The notes: generated by a model not told the origin, from the sequence alone. A stretch of DNA of 64,000 nt from Pseudoflavonifractor sp. An44 (GCF_002161675.1 NZ_NFIH01000012.1:1-64000), one strand, 5' to 3'; positions 16,928 through 24,837 are shown, counted from the first letter of the stretch. Program-made: numbers and translations.

Positions 16928-17041
16928 ACAATTACCTCCTTCGTTCAGATATTATTATTATATCGACGCAAAAGCCCCGGTACAACAACAGAGGGGTTAA
17001 GAATGGTTACAATTTGTTTACGCCTTGGAAACATTCCACCG

Positions 17042-17070
17042 TTGACAGGGGGGAGGCCAGCGGCTACAAT
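17042..17070 (+). promoter_or_regulatory. sigma-A type promoter of the 134-aa tandem gene pair
   Basis: TTGACA (17042-17047), 17-base spacer, TACAAT (17065-17070). An ATG inside this -10 is in frame with the next gene but cannot be its start, so the ATG at 17114 is preferred. Confidence 0.85.
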
Positions 17071-17113
17071 GGAAGAAAATACCCTGTGGCCAGGGAGTTG
17101 GCGGGAGAACGAC

Positions 17114-17518
17114 ATGGAAGAATTACTCAGACTGTACCGGGAATATTTGGAGCAGGCGGCCCTGCCCCAGAACCAGAAGCGGCCGTTCCAGGGGGCCTAT
17201 GGACTCATCGGCGGCCCTGCCCCCAACTCCTTTCACCAGCAGTTTGTCCAGCAGGTGGAGGCGGCCCTGGCCCAGGTGCCGGAGACCGAGCGGCGGGAGG
17301 CGGTGGAGTACATCTTCCACCAGCCCCTGGAGCACAAGCGCAACCCCACGGTGTACTGGATGTTTGTGGCGGTGCACGGGGTGGTGATGCCCTACCTCAA
17401 GGACCTGACGGCGGAGGAGGCCCGGGACCTACAGTGGTGGTATGAGCGCTCCTATCCCCGCCGGGAGCAGACCCCGGTGCAGCGGCGGCTGGTGGCGCTG
17501 CTGAAGAAGATGCGATAA
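17114..17518 (+). CDS. unknown 134-aa protein, tandem paralogue A
   Basis: A soluble, highly charged 134-aa protein of no family I recognise. It begins MEELLRLYREYLEQ and shares the same layout and length as the next gene: an N-terminal helix, GAYGLIGGP, EAVEYIFHQPLEHK, a hydrophobic VYWMFVAVHG segment, WYERSYPRRE and a basic end LLKKMR. No signal peptide or convincing membrane span is seen. The start at 17114 is supported by a GGGAG ribosome site and by the promoter position. The next gene starts 15 bases downstream, so the two form an operon. Confidence 0.8.
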   Translation: MEELLRLYREYLEQAALPQNQKRPFQGAYGLIGGPAPNSFHQQFVQQVEAALAQVPETERREAVEYIFHQPLEHKRNPTVYWMFVAVHGVVMPYLKDLTAEEARDLQWWYERSYPRREQTPVQRRLVALLKKMR

Positions 17519-17533
17519 CGGCAGGTGACGGAC

Positions 17534-17938
17534 ATGGAAGAACTGGAACAGCTGTATGGAGCTTATCTGGACCTGGTGGCCCAACTGAACCGGGGGCGGA
17601 AGCTGTGGGACGGGGCCTTTGGCCTGGGGGGCGGTCCGGCGGACAACCCCTGCCATGAAAAGCTGGTGCGAGACGTGGAGGAGGCCTTGGCAGACTTGGA
17701 CCCGGCCCGGCGGCCCCAGGCGGTGGAGTATATCCTCCGTCAGCCCTTGGAGCACAAGGACGACCCGGTGGTGTACTACACCCTGATGGCGGCCCAGGGG
17801 GCCACCATCCCCTACCTGTCCCAGCTGCCTGTGGACCAGGCCAAGGCGCTGCGGGGCTGGTTTGAGCACACCTTTCCCCGCCGGGAGCGGATGCCCTGCC
17901 AGGACAAGGTGCTGGCAGCACTGAAAAAAGTAAAGTGA
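17534..17938 (+). CDS. unknown 134-aa protein, tandem paralogue B
   Basis: The second copy of the preceding gene, again 134 aa: MEELEQLYGAYLDL, GAFGLGGGP, QAVEYILRQPLEHK, VYYTLMAAQG, FEHTFPRRE, LAALKKVK. By eye about 45 percent of residues match paralogue A, so the duplication is old and both copies have been kept. A GTG nine bases upstream is in frame, but the ATG aligns with paralogue A. The function is unknown. Confidence 0.8.
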   Translation: MEELEQLYGAYLDLVAQLNRGRKLWDGAFGLGGGPADNPCHEKLVRDVEEALADLDPARRPQAVEYILRQPLEHKDDPVVYYTLMAAQGATIPYLSQLPVDQAKALRGWFEHTFPRRERMPCQDKVLAALKKVK

Positions 17939-17940
17939 GC

Positions 17941-17979
17941 AAACGGGCTGCGGAAACTTGGTCCGCAGCCCGTTTTTGC
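17941..17979 (+). terminator. intrinsic terminator of the tandem pair
   Basis: A 14-bp stem AAACGGGCTGCGGA / TCCGCAGCCCGTTT starts three bases after the stop codon and runs into TTTTT. Confidence 0.88.
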
Positions 17980-17995
17980 GCCGATGTTCGCCCAA

Positions 17996-18055
17996 TCAAC
18001 CGTTGGTTGAGGGGATAATCCCCATTTGGTTGAGCGGATTGGGGGCCACTCAACG
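17996..18055. promoter_or_regulatory. cluster of GTTGA half-sites upstream of the XRE regulator
   Basis: TCAACCGTTGGTTGA (17996-18010) is a perfect inverted repeat. It is followed by GGGGATAATCCCC, then GGTTGAGCGG and CCACTCAACGG in inverted orientation. Such a cluster 70-130 bases before a DNA-binding protein gene suggests its own operator. No binding data are implied. Confidence 0.5.
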
Positions 18056-18123
18056 GATGAGCCCTTCCGTTTTCCGGGGCCAGAGGGTAAGGTAAGGGTA
18101 GAAACGAAAAAGGAGAGATGGTT

Positions 18124-18627
18124 ATGGAGACCACGTTGGGAAAGAGAATTGCCGCCCTGCGCCGGGACAAGGGGCTGAAACAGGACGAACTGGCGCAGCA
18201 GCTGGGGGTGACTCCTCAGGCGGTGAGCAAGTGGGAGAACGACCAGACCTGCCCGGATATCACCCTGCTGCCCCAGCTGGCAAAAATCCTGGGGGTGAGC
18301 GTGGATGAGCTGCTGTCCGGCAAGGCCGAGCCGGAAGTCCCTGCCGTGCGGGTGCTGCCCGCCGAGCAGCGCAAGGACTTGAAGGACATGGTGCTGCGCA
18401 TTGTGGTGGACTCTGCCGAAGGGGACAAGGTGCGGGTGAATCTGCCCCTGGGCCTGGTGGAGGCGGCTTTGGATATGGGGATGGATGTGACCCAGTTTAC
18501 CGGAACCGACGCATTGAAGGGCATTGACCTGGGCAAGATTCTGGATTTGGTGCGCTGCGGCTCGGTGGGCAACCTGGTGGAAGTGGAGTCCGCCCAGGGG
18601 GACACCGTGCGCATCTTCGTGGAGTGA
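18124..18627 (+). CDS. XRE-family regulator with C-terminal SHOCT/YvlB-like domain
   Basis: A 167-aa protein. Residues 1-65 form a Cro/CI helix-turn-helix (LGKRIAALRRDKGLKQDELA, TPQAVSKWEND, LAKILGVSVDELL). Residues about 90-167 contain VRVNLPLGLVEAALDMG, IDLGKILDLV and a closing VRIFVE, a small alpha/beta module I associate with SHOCT-like / YvlB N-terminal families. The ATG at 18124 lies eight bases after AGGAG; an ATG two codons earlier would abut the ribosome site. The next gene starts four bases after the stop. The regulator probably controls its own operon through the repeats upstream. Confidence 0.82.
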   Translation: METTLGKRIAALRRDKGLKQDELAQQLGVTPQAVSKWENDQTCPDITLLPQLAKILGVSVDELLSGKAEPEVPAVRVLPAEQRKDLKDMVLRIVVDSAEGDKVRVNLPLGLVEAALDMGMDVTQFTGTDALKGIDLGKILDLVRCGSVGNLVEVESAQGDTVRIFVE

Positions 18628-18631
18628 GCCC

Positions 18632-18874
18632 ATGCGCATCATCGTCAAAGACAAGGACTCTCATCTCAACATCCCCATTCCCACCCGGCTGGTGTTCAAT
18701 GGCCTAACGGCGGGGCTGCTGTGCTGGGGGCTGGAGAAACACGGGACCCATATGACCCGGAAGCAGCTGATGGTGTTTGTCAAAGAGCTGCATCGGTTTC
18801 GACGCCGCCACCCCAGGTGGACCCTGGTGGAGGTGGAGGGCCATGAGGGCGAACAGGTGAAAATTGAGCTGTAA
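18632..18874 (+). CDS. small protein related to the regulator's C-terminal module
   Basis: An 80-aa basic protein, MRIIVKDKDSHLNIPIPTRL at the start and VKIEL at the end, with a short central hydrophobic stretch (LTAGLLCWGLE). The pattern of strand, IPIP and closing strand resembles the C-terminal module of the XRE protein just upstream, so it may be its partner. It is co-transcribed (4-base gap). The function is unknown. Confidence 0.75.
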   Translation: MRIIVKDKDSHLNIPIPTRLVFNGLTAGLLCWGLEKHGTHMTRKQLMVFVKELHRFRRRHPRWTLVEVEGHEGEQVKIEL

Positions 18875-18913
18875 AAAGGAGGACTCCGGCCCACTGGCCG
18901 GAGTCCTCCTTTT
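18874..18913 (+). terminator. intrinsic terminator of the XRE operon
   Basis: A perfect 18-bp stem AAAAGGAGGACTCCGGCC / GGCCGGAGTCCTCCTTTT starts at the last base of the stop codon. Confidence 0.9.
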
Positions 18914-18939
18914 AGTGCAGATAGAGTGGTTTTTATCAA

Positions 18940-19024
18940 CGGGCGTAGGGGCCGGGCTTGCCCGGCCCGCTGGTTTTCTGGCATTGCCCTGGGGACTCGG
19001 GAGGGGCAAGCCCCTCCCCTACAA
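18940..19024 (-). repeat. GC-rich core of the MITE-like repeat
   Basis: It contains GGCCGGGCTTGCCCGGCC and GGGAGGGGCAAGCCCCTCCC in the same order as copy 2 at 10290-10528, but without the AT-rich arms. It lies between the XRE operon terminator and the histidine kinase gene end. Confidence 0.7.
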
Positions 19025-19062
19025 CGGTCTGCCGACAGCCAGGCTGACGGCGGCAACACGTT

Positions 19063-20826
19063 TCACAACGTCACGGTGAAGACCACCCCGCCGGGGGTGG
19101 CGCTGGCCTGGCAGCTGCCCCCGTGGAGCTGCACAATGTGCCGCACAATGGCCAACCCCAGCCCGGTGCCCTCCCCGGGGGCGGCATCTTCCCGGCGGTA
19201 GAAGGGCTCAAAGAGCTGGTCCAGCTCCTCCTGGGGGATGGGCGGGCAGTCATTGGACACCCGCAGGGTGGTGTGGCGGTCCGTCTGGGCCACCTCCACC
19301 CCGATCTCACCCCCGGCGGGGGTATATTTAACGGCGTTGGTAAGCAGGTTCTCCACCACCTGGGCCATCCGGCCCCGGTCGGCCAGGACGGGGGCGGGGT
19401 CCTCCAGAGCGGTGGACAGCCGCAGCCCCTTGGCCTCCAGGGTGGGGGCCAGTTTTTCCAGGGTGGAGCGGGTGAGCTGGGACAGGGAGAAATTCTCCCG
19501 GCGCAGCTTCACCCGCCCCGCCTCCAGCCGGGACAGGTCCAGAAGCTCCAGCACCATGCCGTTCATCCGCTCCGCCTCGCTGCAAATGGTGGCCAGGTAC
19601 TTCTCCCGCTTGTCCTCGGCGATGTGCTCTTGCAGCCCCTGGGCGTAGCTGTGAATCACCGCCAAGGGGGTTTTCAGCTCGTGGGCCATGTGGCTGGTGA
19701 AGGTGCGGCGGTGCTCCTCGGCGGCCTGGGCATAGGTGAGGGCCTGGTTGAGCCGCTGAATCTCGTCCTTTTGTTCCCGATACTCGGCCCCGTGGGCCTG
19801 GAACTGCTCTTGAAGTTTGTGGCCTTCTTCCCAGCGGCACACCTGGCTGGGGCGCAGCAGCAGCCACTTCTGCCGGGTATCCAGGGCCTGGGACAGCTGC
19901 TGGATGGGGGAGAGCAGCTCACGGACCAGCACCCGCCGAAGAACCCCAAGGAGCACCACGCACAGGACCAGGGTGAGCAGGTACACCCACCACAGGCGTT
20001 CCCAGACCAGGGACCACAGGTCCGCCCACACCCCGCACACCAGAATGCCCTGGTCCGTGGAGACTGCTGTGGCCACCAGCAGGTTGGGCCAGCTCCACAG
20101 CTGCACCGGGACCTCAGCGTTCAGCAGGTCGGGCCCCAGGGCCTCCACCAGCTGGGACAGGCTGTCATACCGGGTTCCCCGGTAGGTGAGGGGGGAGGTT
20201 TCCGGGGGGCAGCAGGCGTGATACCGGGTGGCGTAGAGGGTGACGGTCTGTGCCTGTGGGTGGATGGCTGTGGGATCGTCGTAGATTTGGACCCAGGTGG
20301 GGTTCTGAGACCTTGTGGACCAGAAGGAAATGGTGCGGGGGGTGAAGATGGCATCCTCCAAGACCCCCTCCAGGCGCAGGGGCTGGGGGTGTAAGTCGAA
20401 ATAGCCTGTCTCCATGTCATTCCGTGCCCCCTCGGTGAGACAGGCCCGGTCCAGGATGGCCCGGGCATAGCGGCCCGAGGTCTCCACCTCCGCCTCATAT
20501 TCCTCCTGGGTGAGATACTCCAGGGCGAGGAAGTCCTGCCAGCTGCCCCCCAGGGGGTTGCCCATGGCATCGAAGAGGCCGGAGGCCCCCAGGAAGTAGC
20601 GGGCGCTCCACCCCCACCCATCCACCTGGCCCCAGGGCAGGGAGGACTGGATGACCTGCTGCCGGGCCTGGTCACTGTACCGGATGGCCAGGGCGTTGCC
20701 CTCCCCCTGGGCCACGGCTGCGGTGAGCAGCCCCATACAGAGAAGCCAGGGCACCAGCACCACCAGGCACAGAAGCCCGGTGAGGGTGGGCCGGGCACGG
20801 GGACGGCGTTTTTTGGTGTCTGCCAT
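19063..20826 (-). CDS. sensor histidine kinase
   Basis: A 587-aa membrane histidine kinase. A first transmembrane segment (LLCLVVLVPWLLCMGLLTAA, residues about 15-40) is followed by an extracellular sensor of about 270 residues and a second segment (WVYLLTLVLCVVLLGVL). Next are a HAMP-like linker, the phospho-acceptor H box HMAHELKTPL, N box NLLTNAVKYTP and G boxes GTGLGLAIVRHI. The ATG at 20826 has GGAGG six bases upstream; the ATG before it abuts that site. It starts two bases after the response-regulator stop, so the pair is co-transcribed. The signal sensed is unknown. Confidence 0.93.
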   Translation of the reverse strand: MADTKKRRPRARPTLTGLLCLVVLVPWLLCMGLLTAAVAQGEGNALAIRYSDQARQQVIQSSLPWGQVDGWGWSARYFLGASGLFDAMGNPLGGSWQDFLALEYLTQEEYEAEVETSGRYARAILDRACLTEGARNDMETGYFDLHPQPLRLEGVLEDAIFTPRTISFWSTRSQNPTWVQIYDDPTAIHPQAQTVTLYATRYHACCPPETSPLTYRGTRYDSLSQLVEALGPDLLNAEVPVQLWSWPNLLVATAVSTDQGILVCGVWADLWSLVWERLWWVYLLTLVLCVVLLGVLRRVLVRELLSPIQQLSQALDTRQKWLLLRPSQVCRWEEGHKLQEQFQAHGAEYREQKDEIQRLNQALTYAQAAEEHRRTFTSHMAHELKTPLAVIHSYAQGLQEHIAEDKREKYLATICSEAERMNGMVLELLDLSRLEAGRVKLRRENFSLSQLTRSTLEKLAPTLEAKGLRLSTALEDPAPVLADRGRMAQVVENLLTNAVKYTPAGGEIGVEVAQTDRHTTLRVSNDCPPIPQEELDQLFEPFYRREDAAPGEGTGLGLAIVRHIVQLHGGSCQASATPGGVVFTVTL

Positions 20827-20828
20827 GG

Positions 20829-21500
20829 TCATCCCTCCAATCGGTAGCCCGCCTTGATGACGGTGCGGATGTGCCCGGCCCAGGGGCCCAATTTCTCCCG
20901 CAGGCGGCGGATGTGGGTGTCCACCGCCCGGTTGTCCCCCTGGTAGTCGTAGCCCCAGCCGTGGCGCAGCAGCTGCTCCCGGCTCAAAACCTGGCCCCGG
21001 TGGGACATCAGGGTGTGGAGCAGGGCGTACTCCTTGGGAGTGAGGGGGATGTCCTGCCCCTCCAGGTACACCTTCTGGGCGGACAGGGACAGGGCCAGCC
21101 CGTCCAGCTCCATCCGGTCCCCAGCTCGCACACTGCCCCGGCTGCGGCGGATGAGGGCCATGGTCTTGGCGTACACCACCGATAGGTTGAAGGGCTTGGT
21201 GATGTAGTCGTCCGCCCCCAGCTCGTAGCCCAGCAGGGTGTCCTCCTCGTCGGACAGGGCGGTGAGGAAGAGGATGGGCACGTCCTGGGTGCGCCGCAGG
21301 GCCCGGCACACGCTGCGCCCGTCCAGCTTGGGCATCATAATGTCCAGCAAAACCGCGTCAAACTCCTCCTGTTGGGCCCATTCCAGGGCCTGCGCCCCGT
21401 TTTCCGCCTGGATGGGGCGGACGCCCTTGCTGGCAAAGTAGTCGCACAGGACCTCCCGCAGACGGGGGTCGTCCTCGGCGATCAAAATACGGGTCTCCAT
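20829..21500 (-). CDS. OmpR/PhoB-type response regulator
   Basis: A 223-aa response regulator. The receiver domain has acidic pocket EDD, phospho-acceptor Asp in LLDIMMPKLDG (about residue 53), conserved Thr in FLTALS and Lys in ITKPF. The C-terminal winged helix includes LTPKEYALLHTLM, RAVDTHIRRLREKLG and a closing TVIKAGYRLE. It is the partner of the downstream kinase. Confidence 0.95.
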   Translation of the reverse strand: METRILIAEDDPRLREVLCDYFASKGVRPIQAENGAQALEWAQQEEFDAVLLDIMMPKLDGRSVCRALRRTQDVPILFLTALSDEEDTLLGYELGADDYITKPFNLSVVYAKTMALIRRSRGSVRAGDRMELDGLALSLSAQKVYLEGQDIPLTPKEYALLHTLMSHRGQVLSREQLLRHGWGYDYQGDNRAVDTHIRRLREKLGPWAGHIRTVIKAGYRLEG

Positions 21501-21584
21501 GCTCCCGCCTCCTTTCCCCCTCAGGATACCCGGGGGATGTGTATTCTCTGTGTCATTGTAGCAGAAAATGTTTCGCCCGGATAC

Positions 21585-21623
21585 AAAAAAGGAGGGCCTG
21601 CCACAATCAGCGGCAAGCCCTCC
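21585..21623 (-). terminator. intrinsic terminator after thiW
   Basis: A 12-bp stem GGAGGGCCTGCC / GGCAAGCCCTCC (one wobble) is followed on the minus strand by TTTTTTG, eleven bases past the thiW stop. Confidence 0.85.
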
Positions 21624-21633
21624 AACTATGGAG

Positions 21634-22152
21634 TCAGGCGGAAATTTTATGCTGCATGCCCTTCAGGGCCCCGGCCTTGTCCAGGGAGAAGAGGATTACC
21701 CCGGACAGAATGGCGCCCCCGGCGGTGGACACCAGGAAGGGGATGATGTAGGCGTAAAAGGCCACCTGGGCGGCGTTGGCTCCCATAAAGAGGATGGCCA
21801 TGGGGTAGGCGCACAGGCCGCCCAGAATGGCGGTGCCGAACACCTCCGCCACCAGGGTGGGCAGCAGACGGCGGGTCTTCCAGTACACCACCCCGCACAG
21901 CAGCGCTCCGCACATGCTGCCCGGGAAGGCCAGCAGGGTGCCCAGGCTCAGCAGGTTGCGCAGCAGAGAGGCGGCAAAGGCCACGCCCACCCCGTACCAG
22001 GGGCCCAGAAGCACGGCGCAGAGGATGTTGACCATGTGCTGCACCGGGGCGCATTTGCTGCCGAAGACGGGGAAGGAGAAGATGCTGCCCACCACGGCCA
22101 CCGCGCACAGGATGCCCGCCAGGGTCAGCTTGAGAACTTTGGTATTTTTCAT
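21634..22152 (-). CDS. thiW: ECF-type thiamin-precursor transporter S component ThiW
   Basis: A 172-aa membrane protein with about five hydrophobic spans and ThiW signatures CAPVQHMVNILCAVLLGPWYG, LLSLGTLLAFPGSMCGALL and GTAILGGLCAYP. ThiW is the substrate-binding subunit of an energy-coupling-factor transporter, predicted to import a thiazole or other thiamin precursor. The TPP riboswitch upstream supports this. The ATG has GAGGTG eight bases upstream. The shared ECF energising module is not in this window. Confidence 0.92.
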   Translation of the reverse strand: MKNTKVLKLTLAGILCAVAVVGSIFSFPVFGSKCAPVQHMVNILCAVLLGPWYGVGVAFAASLLRNLLSLGTLLAFPGSMCGALLCGVVYWKTRRLLPTLVAEVFGTAILGGLCAYPMAILFMGANAAQVAFYAYIIPFLVSTAGGAILSGVILFSLDKAGALKGMQHKISA

Positions 22153-22361
22153 CTTGGTTACACCTCGTAACAGTTCCGGGAGAAACGGCATGAGACAGCG
22201 ACGCCCTCCGTAAGAACGTAAAATGGTCGGTCGAGACTTACTGGTCTCCTCTCACGCCGGAACACGGCTTCCCATCGCTGTCATACAGGCCCAGGGCGCT
22301 CCCCCTCAGCCCGCCACGGACTCACCGTGGATGCCAATTTCCCCCCTTTTGTTGAGGTATA
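22153..22361 (-). other. leader between riboswitch terminator and thiW
   Basis: About 210 bases of GC-rich sequence separate the riboswitch terminator from the thiW start. I see no convincing gene, known RNA or second riboswitch in it. It may be untranslated leader or a decayed coding fragment. Confidence 0.4.
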
Positions 22362-22396
22362 CAAAACCAGGAGACACCTGTGGGGATGTCTCCTGG
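22362..22396 (-). terminator. riboswitch expression-platform terminator
   Basis: A stem CCAGGAGACACC (22367-22378) pairs with GATGTCTCCTGG (22385-22396), followed on the minus strand by TTTTG. It sits directly downstream of the TPP aptamer and would stop transcription when TPP is bound. Confidence 0.8.
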
Positions 22397-22415
22397 TCAC
22401 AATAAGTTCCATATG

Positions 22416-22502
22416 ACTCCCTACGGCGGCATGATCCGCATCAGGTTCAAGGGTCGAAGCGATACGGCTTCCTCTCAGCTTGCCTCACAAGCTCCCCTGT
22501 GT
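22416..22502 (-). ncRNA. TPP (THI-element) riboswitch
   Basis: On the minus strand the order is CACAGGGGAGC, GCTGAGAGGAAG, GACCCTTGAACCTGAT, GCGGATCATGCCGC and GTAGGGAGT. This is the conserved THI-box core. It controls thiW by transcription termination: high TPP favours the terminator just downstream. Confidence 0.96.
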
Positions 22503-22556
22503 TTTGATTGCATCTTTGATAATACACCAAATATCTCCAAAATGCAATGGTTTTTT

Positions 22557-24026
22557 TCAAGTCCATGAGTGCGGGGAGGCCTCCATCAGGCTCAGGAGGT
22601 AGTCCCAGTCTACCTCCTGAGAAATATGGTAGTAGGTAGGGTAGCTATCATGGCCCAGCTCGGTCACCTCCATGACCTGGTGGGAGATGACGATGAGTTT
22701 GGAGTTGTCCGGGCCTTCCAGAAAGAAGGAGCAGTCCGTCTCTGGCAGGGTGTAGCTCCCCATCAGCCGGGACAGGGACAGCCCGGACAGGTAGTCGTGG
22801 AAGGCCTGGGGGTCGGTGAGGGTATATGGGGTGTTTTCCGCCTGGGCATGGGGCGGGCTCAGGTGGACGCCGTCCACCTGGTACTGGGCGGTGTCCCCGG
22901 CGGAGTAGAGCACCTGAGCGGCCGGGGCGGTATCATAGGACAGGGTGACGCTGCCACAGGTGATGGCCGCCAGGAAGAAGAGTACCCCCACCACAACGGC
23001 CCCGCTGGAGCGGGCGGCGGGGGAGAGCACCTGCTCCAGGCGGCGGCGCAGGGTGGCGGCGGAGGCGGACAGGCAGGTGGTGAAGCCCCGGGCATCCCCG
23101 GCGGTGTTCAGCAGCAGGGCGGCGTACTCCTTGCGCTGGGACTGGTGGGCGAAGAGGAGCACGGTCTCGTCACAGCTCAGCTCCAGGTCCTGGGCGCAGC
23201 GTTTCATGGCCACCCACATCAGGGGGTTAAACCAGCAGATGGCGGTGCAGAACAGGAGAAAAAACTTGCTCCAGCTGTCCTGACGGGCCAGGTGGATGAC
23301 CTCGTGGCGAATGACCCAGTACAGCTCCTCCCGGGTGTAGGAGCGGGTGGGCAGCACCACCCGGGTGCAGCGGGGCAGAAGGCCGATGGACAGGGGGGTC
23401 TTCACCTCCGGGGAGAGGACCAGCTGATATTTGGGGTTGCGGAAGCCCGCCTCCTTCAGGGCCTCCTCCCAGATGTACCGGGTCAGGGGGTCAGTGGCGG
23501 GGACGGCGGGGGCCAGGATGCGGCGGCGGAAGCGCAGGTGCTGGACGATGTGAAAGGCCAGCACCCCCACCAGGCCCACCAGCCATACCCACAACAGCAG
23601 GGTCCACCCGTGTCCCGGCAGGAGGATGATGAGCCAGGGCCGGGGCGGGGTAAAGGTGGAGTAGGTGGTGAGGTAGAGCACGTTGGGGATGACCCACAGC
23701 ATGGCGCAGGTCCGGGCGCTGATGCGGCCTCGGAGGTGGGGCATCAGGGCCAGGAGCACCAGATAATACAGGCTGACGTGGAGAAACAACCCACCATAGG
23801 AGGAAAAGGTAATGTCCGCTGCCCGGGCAAAGCCGATGAAAGGGGTGAGAAGCACTGGGCATAGCGTGACCATCACCAGCAGCAGCATAGCGGGGTAGTA
23901 GGGCAGGTAAGAGGGGTGGTTGCCCAGGTCGGGGATGCCGTCATTGCCCATCAGGGCATCGTAGCGAGAGTAGGCGGTTCCTGCCATGAGCAGGGACAGG
24001 ACCAGGAAAATGAGGATGCGCAACAT
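22557..24026 (-). CDS. M56-family (BlaR1/MecR1-like) membrane metallopeptidase
   Basis: A 489-aa membrane peptidase with four predicted spans in the first 270 residues, a gluzincin motif HEVIH preceded by EELYWVIR, and SIGLLPRCTRVVLPT before it, as in BlaR1/MecR1/M56 proteins. After a last span near residue 350 there is only a 135-residue external tail with no penicillin-binding SxxK/SxN/KTG set, so a beta-lactam sensor is not supported. It is coupled to a BlaI-type repressor gene (two bases apart). In known systems the peptidase triggers inactivation of the repressor. The inducer here is unknown. Confidence 0.88.
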   Translation of the reverse strand: MLRILIFLVLSLLMAGTAYSRYDALMGNDGIPDLGNHPSYLPYYPAMLLLVMVTLCPVLLTPFIGFARAADITFSSYGGLFLHVSLYYLVLLALMPHLRGRISARTCAMLWVIPNVLYLTTYSTFTPPRPWLIILLPGHGWTLLLWVWLVGLVGVLAFHIVQHLRFRRRILAPAVPATDPLTRYIWEEALKEAGFRNPKYQLVLSPEVKTPLSIGLLPRCTRVVLPTRSYTREELYWVIRHEVIHLARQDSWSKFFLLFCTAICWFNPLMWVAMKRCAQDLELSCDETVLLFAHQSQRKEYAALLLNTAGDARGFTTCLSASAATLRRRLEQVLSPAARSSGAVVVGVLFFLAAITCGSVTLSYDTAPAAQVLYSAGDTAQYQVDGVHLSPPHAQAENTPYTLTDPQAFHDYLSGLSLSRLMGSYTLPETDCSFFLEGPDNSKLIVISHQVMEVTELGHDSYPTYYHISQEVDWDYLLSLMEASPHSWT

Positions 24027-24028
24027 AC

Positions 24029-24403
24029 TCAGTCACCTTCTTTCAGAAGCTCCCGAAGCTCTTCCAGTTCCTCCTTACTCAGTCCGCTGTCACACAACGC
24101 CGAGGCAAAGGTGGACAGGCTGCCCCCACACAGCTTCTGGATGAAGCTGCGGCTCTGGGCGGCCAGATAGTCCTCCCGGGTGACCAGGGGGGCGTAGAGG
24201 CTCTTACGGCCCTCTTTGTCCACTCGGACAAAGCCCTTTTCACTCAGCCGGGACAGCAGGGTCAGAAGGGTGGTGGTGGCCATGGGGTGGGTCTGGGCCA
24301 AACGCTCTTCCAGTTGGGCACGGGGGACGGGGGTGTCGCTGGCCCACAGGGCCTGCATCACCTCCAGCTCCGTGTCGGGTAAGCGGCGGATGGTGTGGCT
24401 CAT
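24029..24403 (-). CDS. BlaI/MecI-family transcriptional repressor
   Basis: A 124-aa winged-helix repressor of the usual BlaI size: LPDTELEVMQALWAS at the N-terminus, TTLLTLLSRLSEKGFV as recognition region, then a helical dimerisation end (LSKEELEELRELL). It is the first gene of the repressor-peptidase operon. Two TACA/TGTA-type operators lie in its own promoter, so autorepression is likely. Confidence 0.93.
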   Translation of the reverse strand: MSHTIRRLPDTELEVMQALWASDTPVPRAQLEERLAQTHPMATTTLLTLLSRLSEKGFVRVDKEGRKSLYAPLVTREDYLAAQSRSFIQKLCGGSLSTFASALCDSGLSKEELEELRELLKEGD

Positions 24404-24416
24404 AATATCCCTCCTT

Positions 24417-24468
24417 CTACACTTGTAGTATCTAACTGTATTCTACAACTGTAGAATGAAATTGTCAA
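24417..24468 (-). promoter_or_regulatory. blaI-like promoter with two BlaI-type operators
   Basis: On the minus strand TTGACA (24468-24463), a 17-base spacer and TAGAAT (24445-24440) form a promoter. The palindrome TTCTACA-AC-TGTAGAA (24441-24456) covers the spacer and -10. A second one, CTACA-CT-TGTAG (24417-24428), lies at the start of the transcript. Both match the TACA..TGTA form of BlaI/MecI operators. Confidence 0.85.
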
Positions 24469-24479
24469 GGAAAACGCTG

Positions 24480-24725
24480 CCCGCTGGGGGTCCATTTTGA
24501 GTGGCCAAAATGGACGAAAAGCCACTTAGGGCGTTCCCCCCTAAGGACCTCCCTTTGGGTACGAGGCTGGACCTGCGTCAAGCTGGTGTTCGGCCCGTTA
24601 CCCTTGCTGTGACGCCTAGTTCTGCCACTACACCAGGCCACACGGGGCAGCTGGCCCGATCGCCAGGTGGTTTCCACAGCCGGGCCTACCCTGGCCAAGC
24701 GGCGTTCCCGCCGCCGAAAGTTTCT
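24480..24725 (-). repeat. dispersed repeat R1, full copy
   Basis: About 245 bases that closely match, as reverse complement, 59136-59380. Shared blocks include GGCGGCGGGAACGCCGCTT, GGTAGGCCCGG, TGGCAGAACTAGGC, CAAGGGTAACGGGCC, TTGACGCAGG and CCTTAGGGGGGAACGCCCTAA. There is no coding capacity. Confidence 0.8.
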
Positions 24726-24746
24726 GCCGCACTATCCTGTTGCGCT

Positions 24747-24837
24747 GTGGTAGGGGCCGTGGCTTGCCCGGCCCGTGGCTACCCTGGCATTGCCCTGGGA
24801 AATTCGGGAGGGGCAAGCCCCTCCCCTACGCCCATCA
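24747..24837 (-). repeat. GC-rich core of the MITE-like repeat nested between R1 and R2
   Basis: It carries TAGGGGCCGTGGCTTGCCC and GGGAGGGGCAAGCCCCTCCC in the order of copies 1 and 2. It separates the R1 and R2 blocks here; it is absent from between the matching blocks at 58.9-59.4 kb. Confidence 0.7.

Noticed and set aside
19063-21309. A 748-aa protein reading through the response regulator into the kinase
   Set aside because: The upstream part is an out-of-frame translation of the response-regulator gene; the kinase starts at 20826.
22557-24026. A BlaR1 beta-lactam resistance sensor
   Set aside because: The extracellular tail lacks the SxxK, SxN and KTG motifs of penicillin-recognising domains, and no beta-lactamase or PBP2a gene is adjacent.
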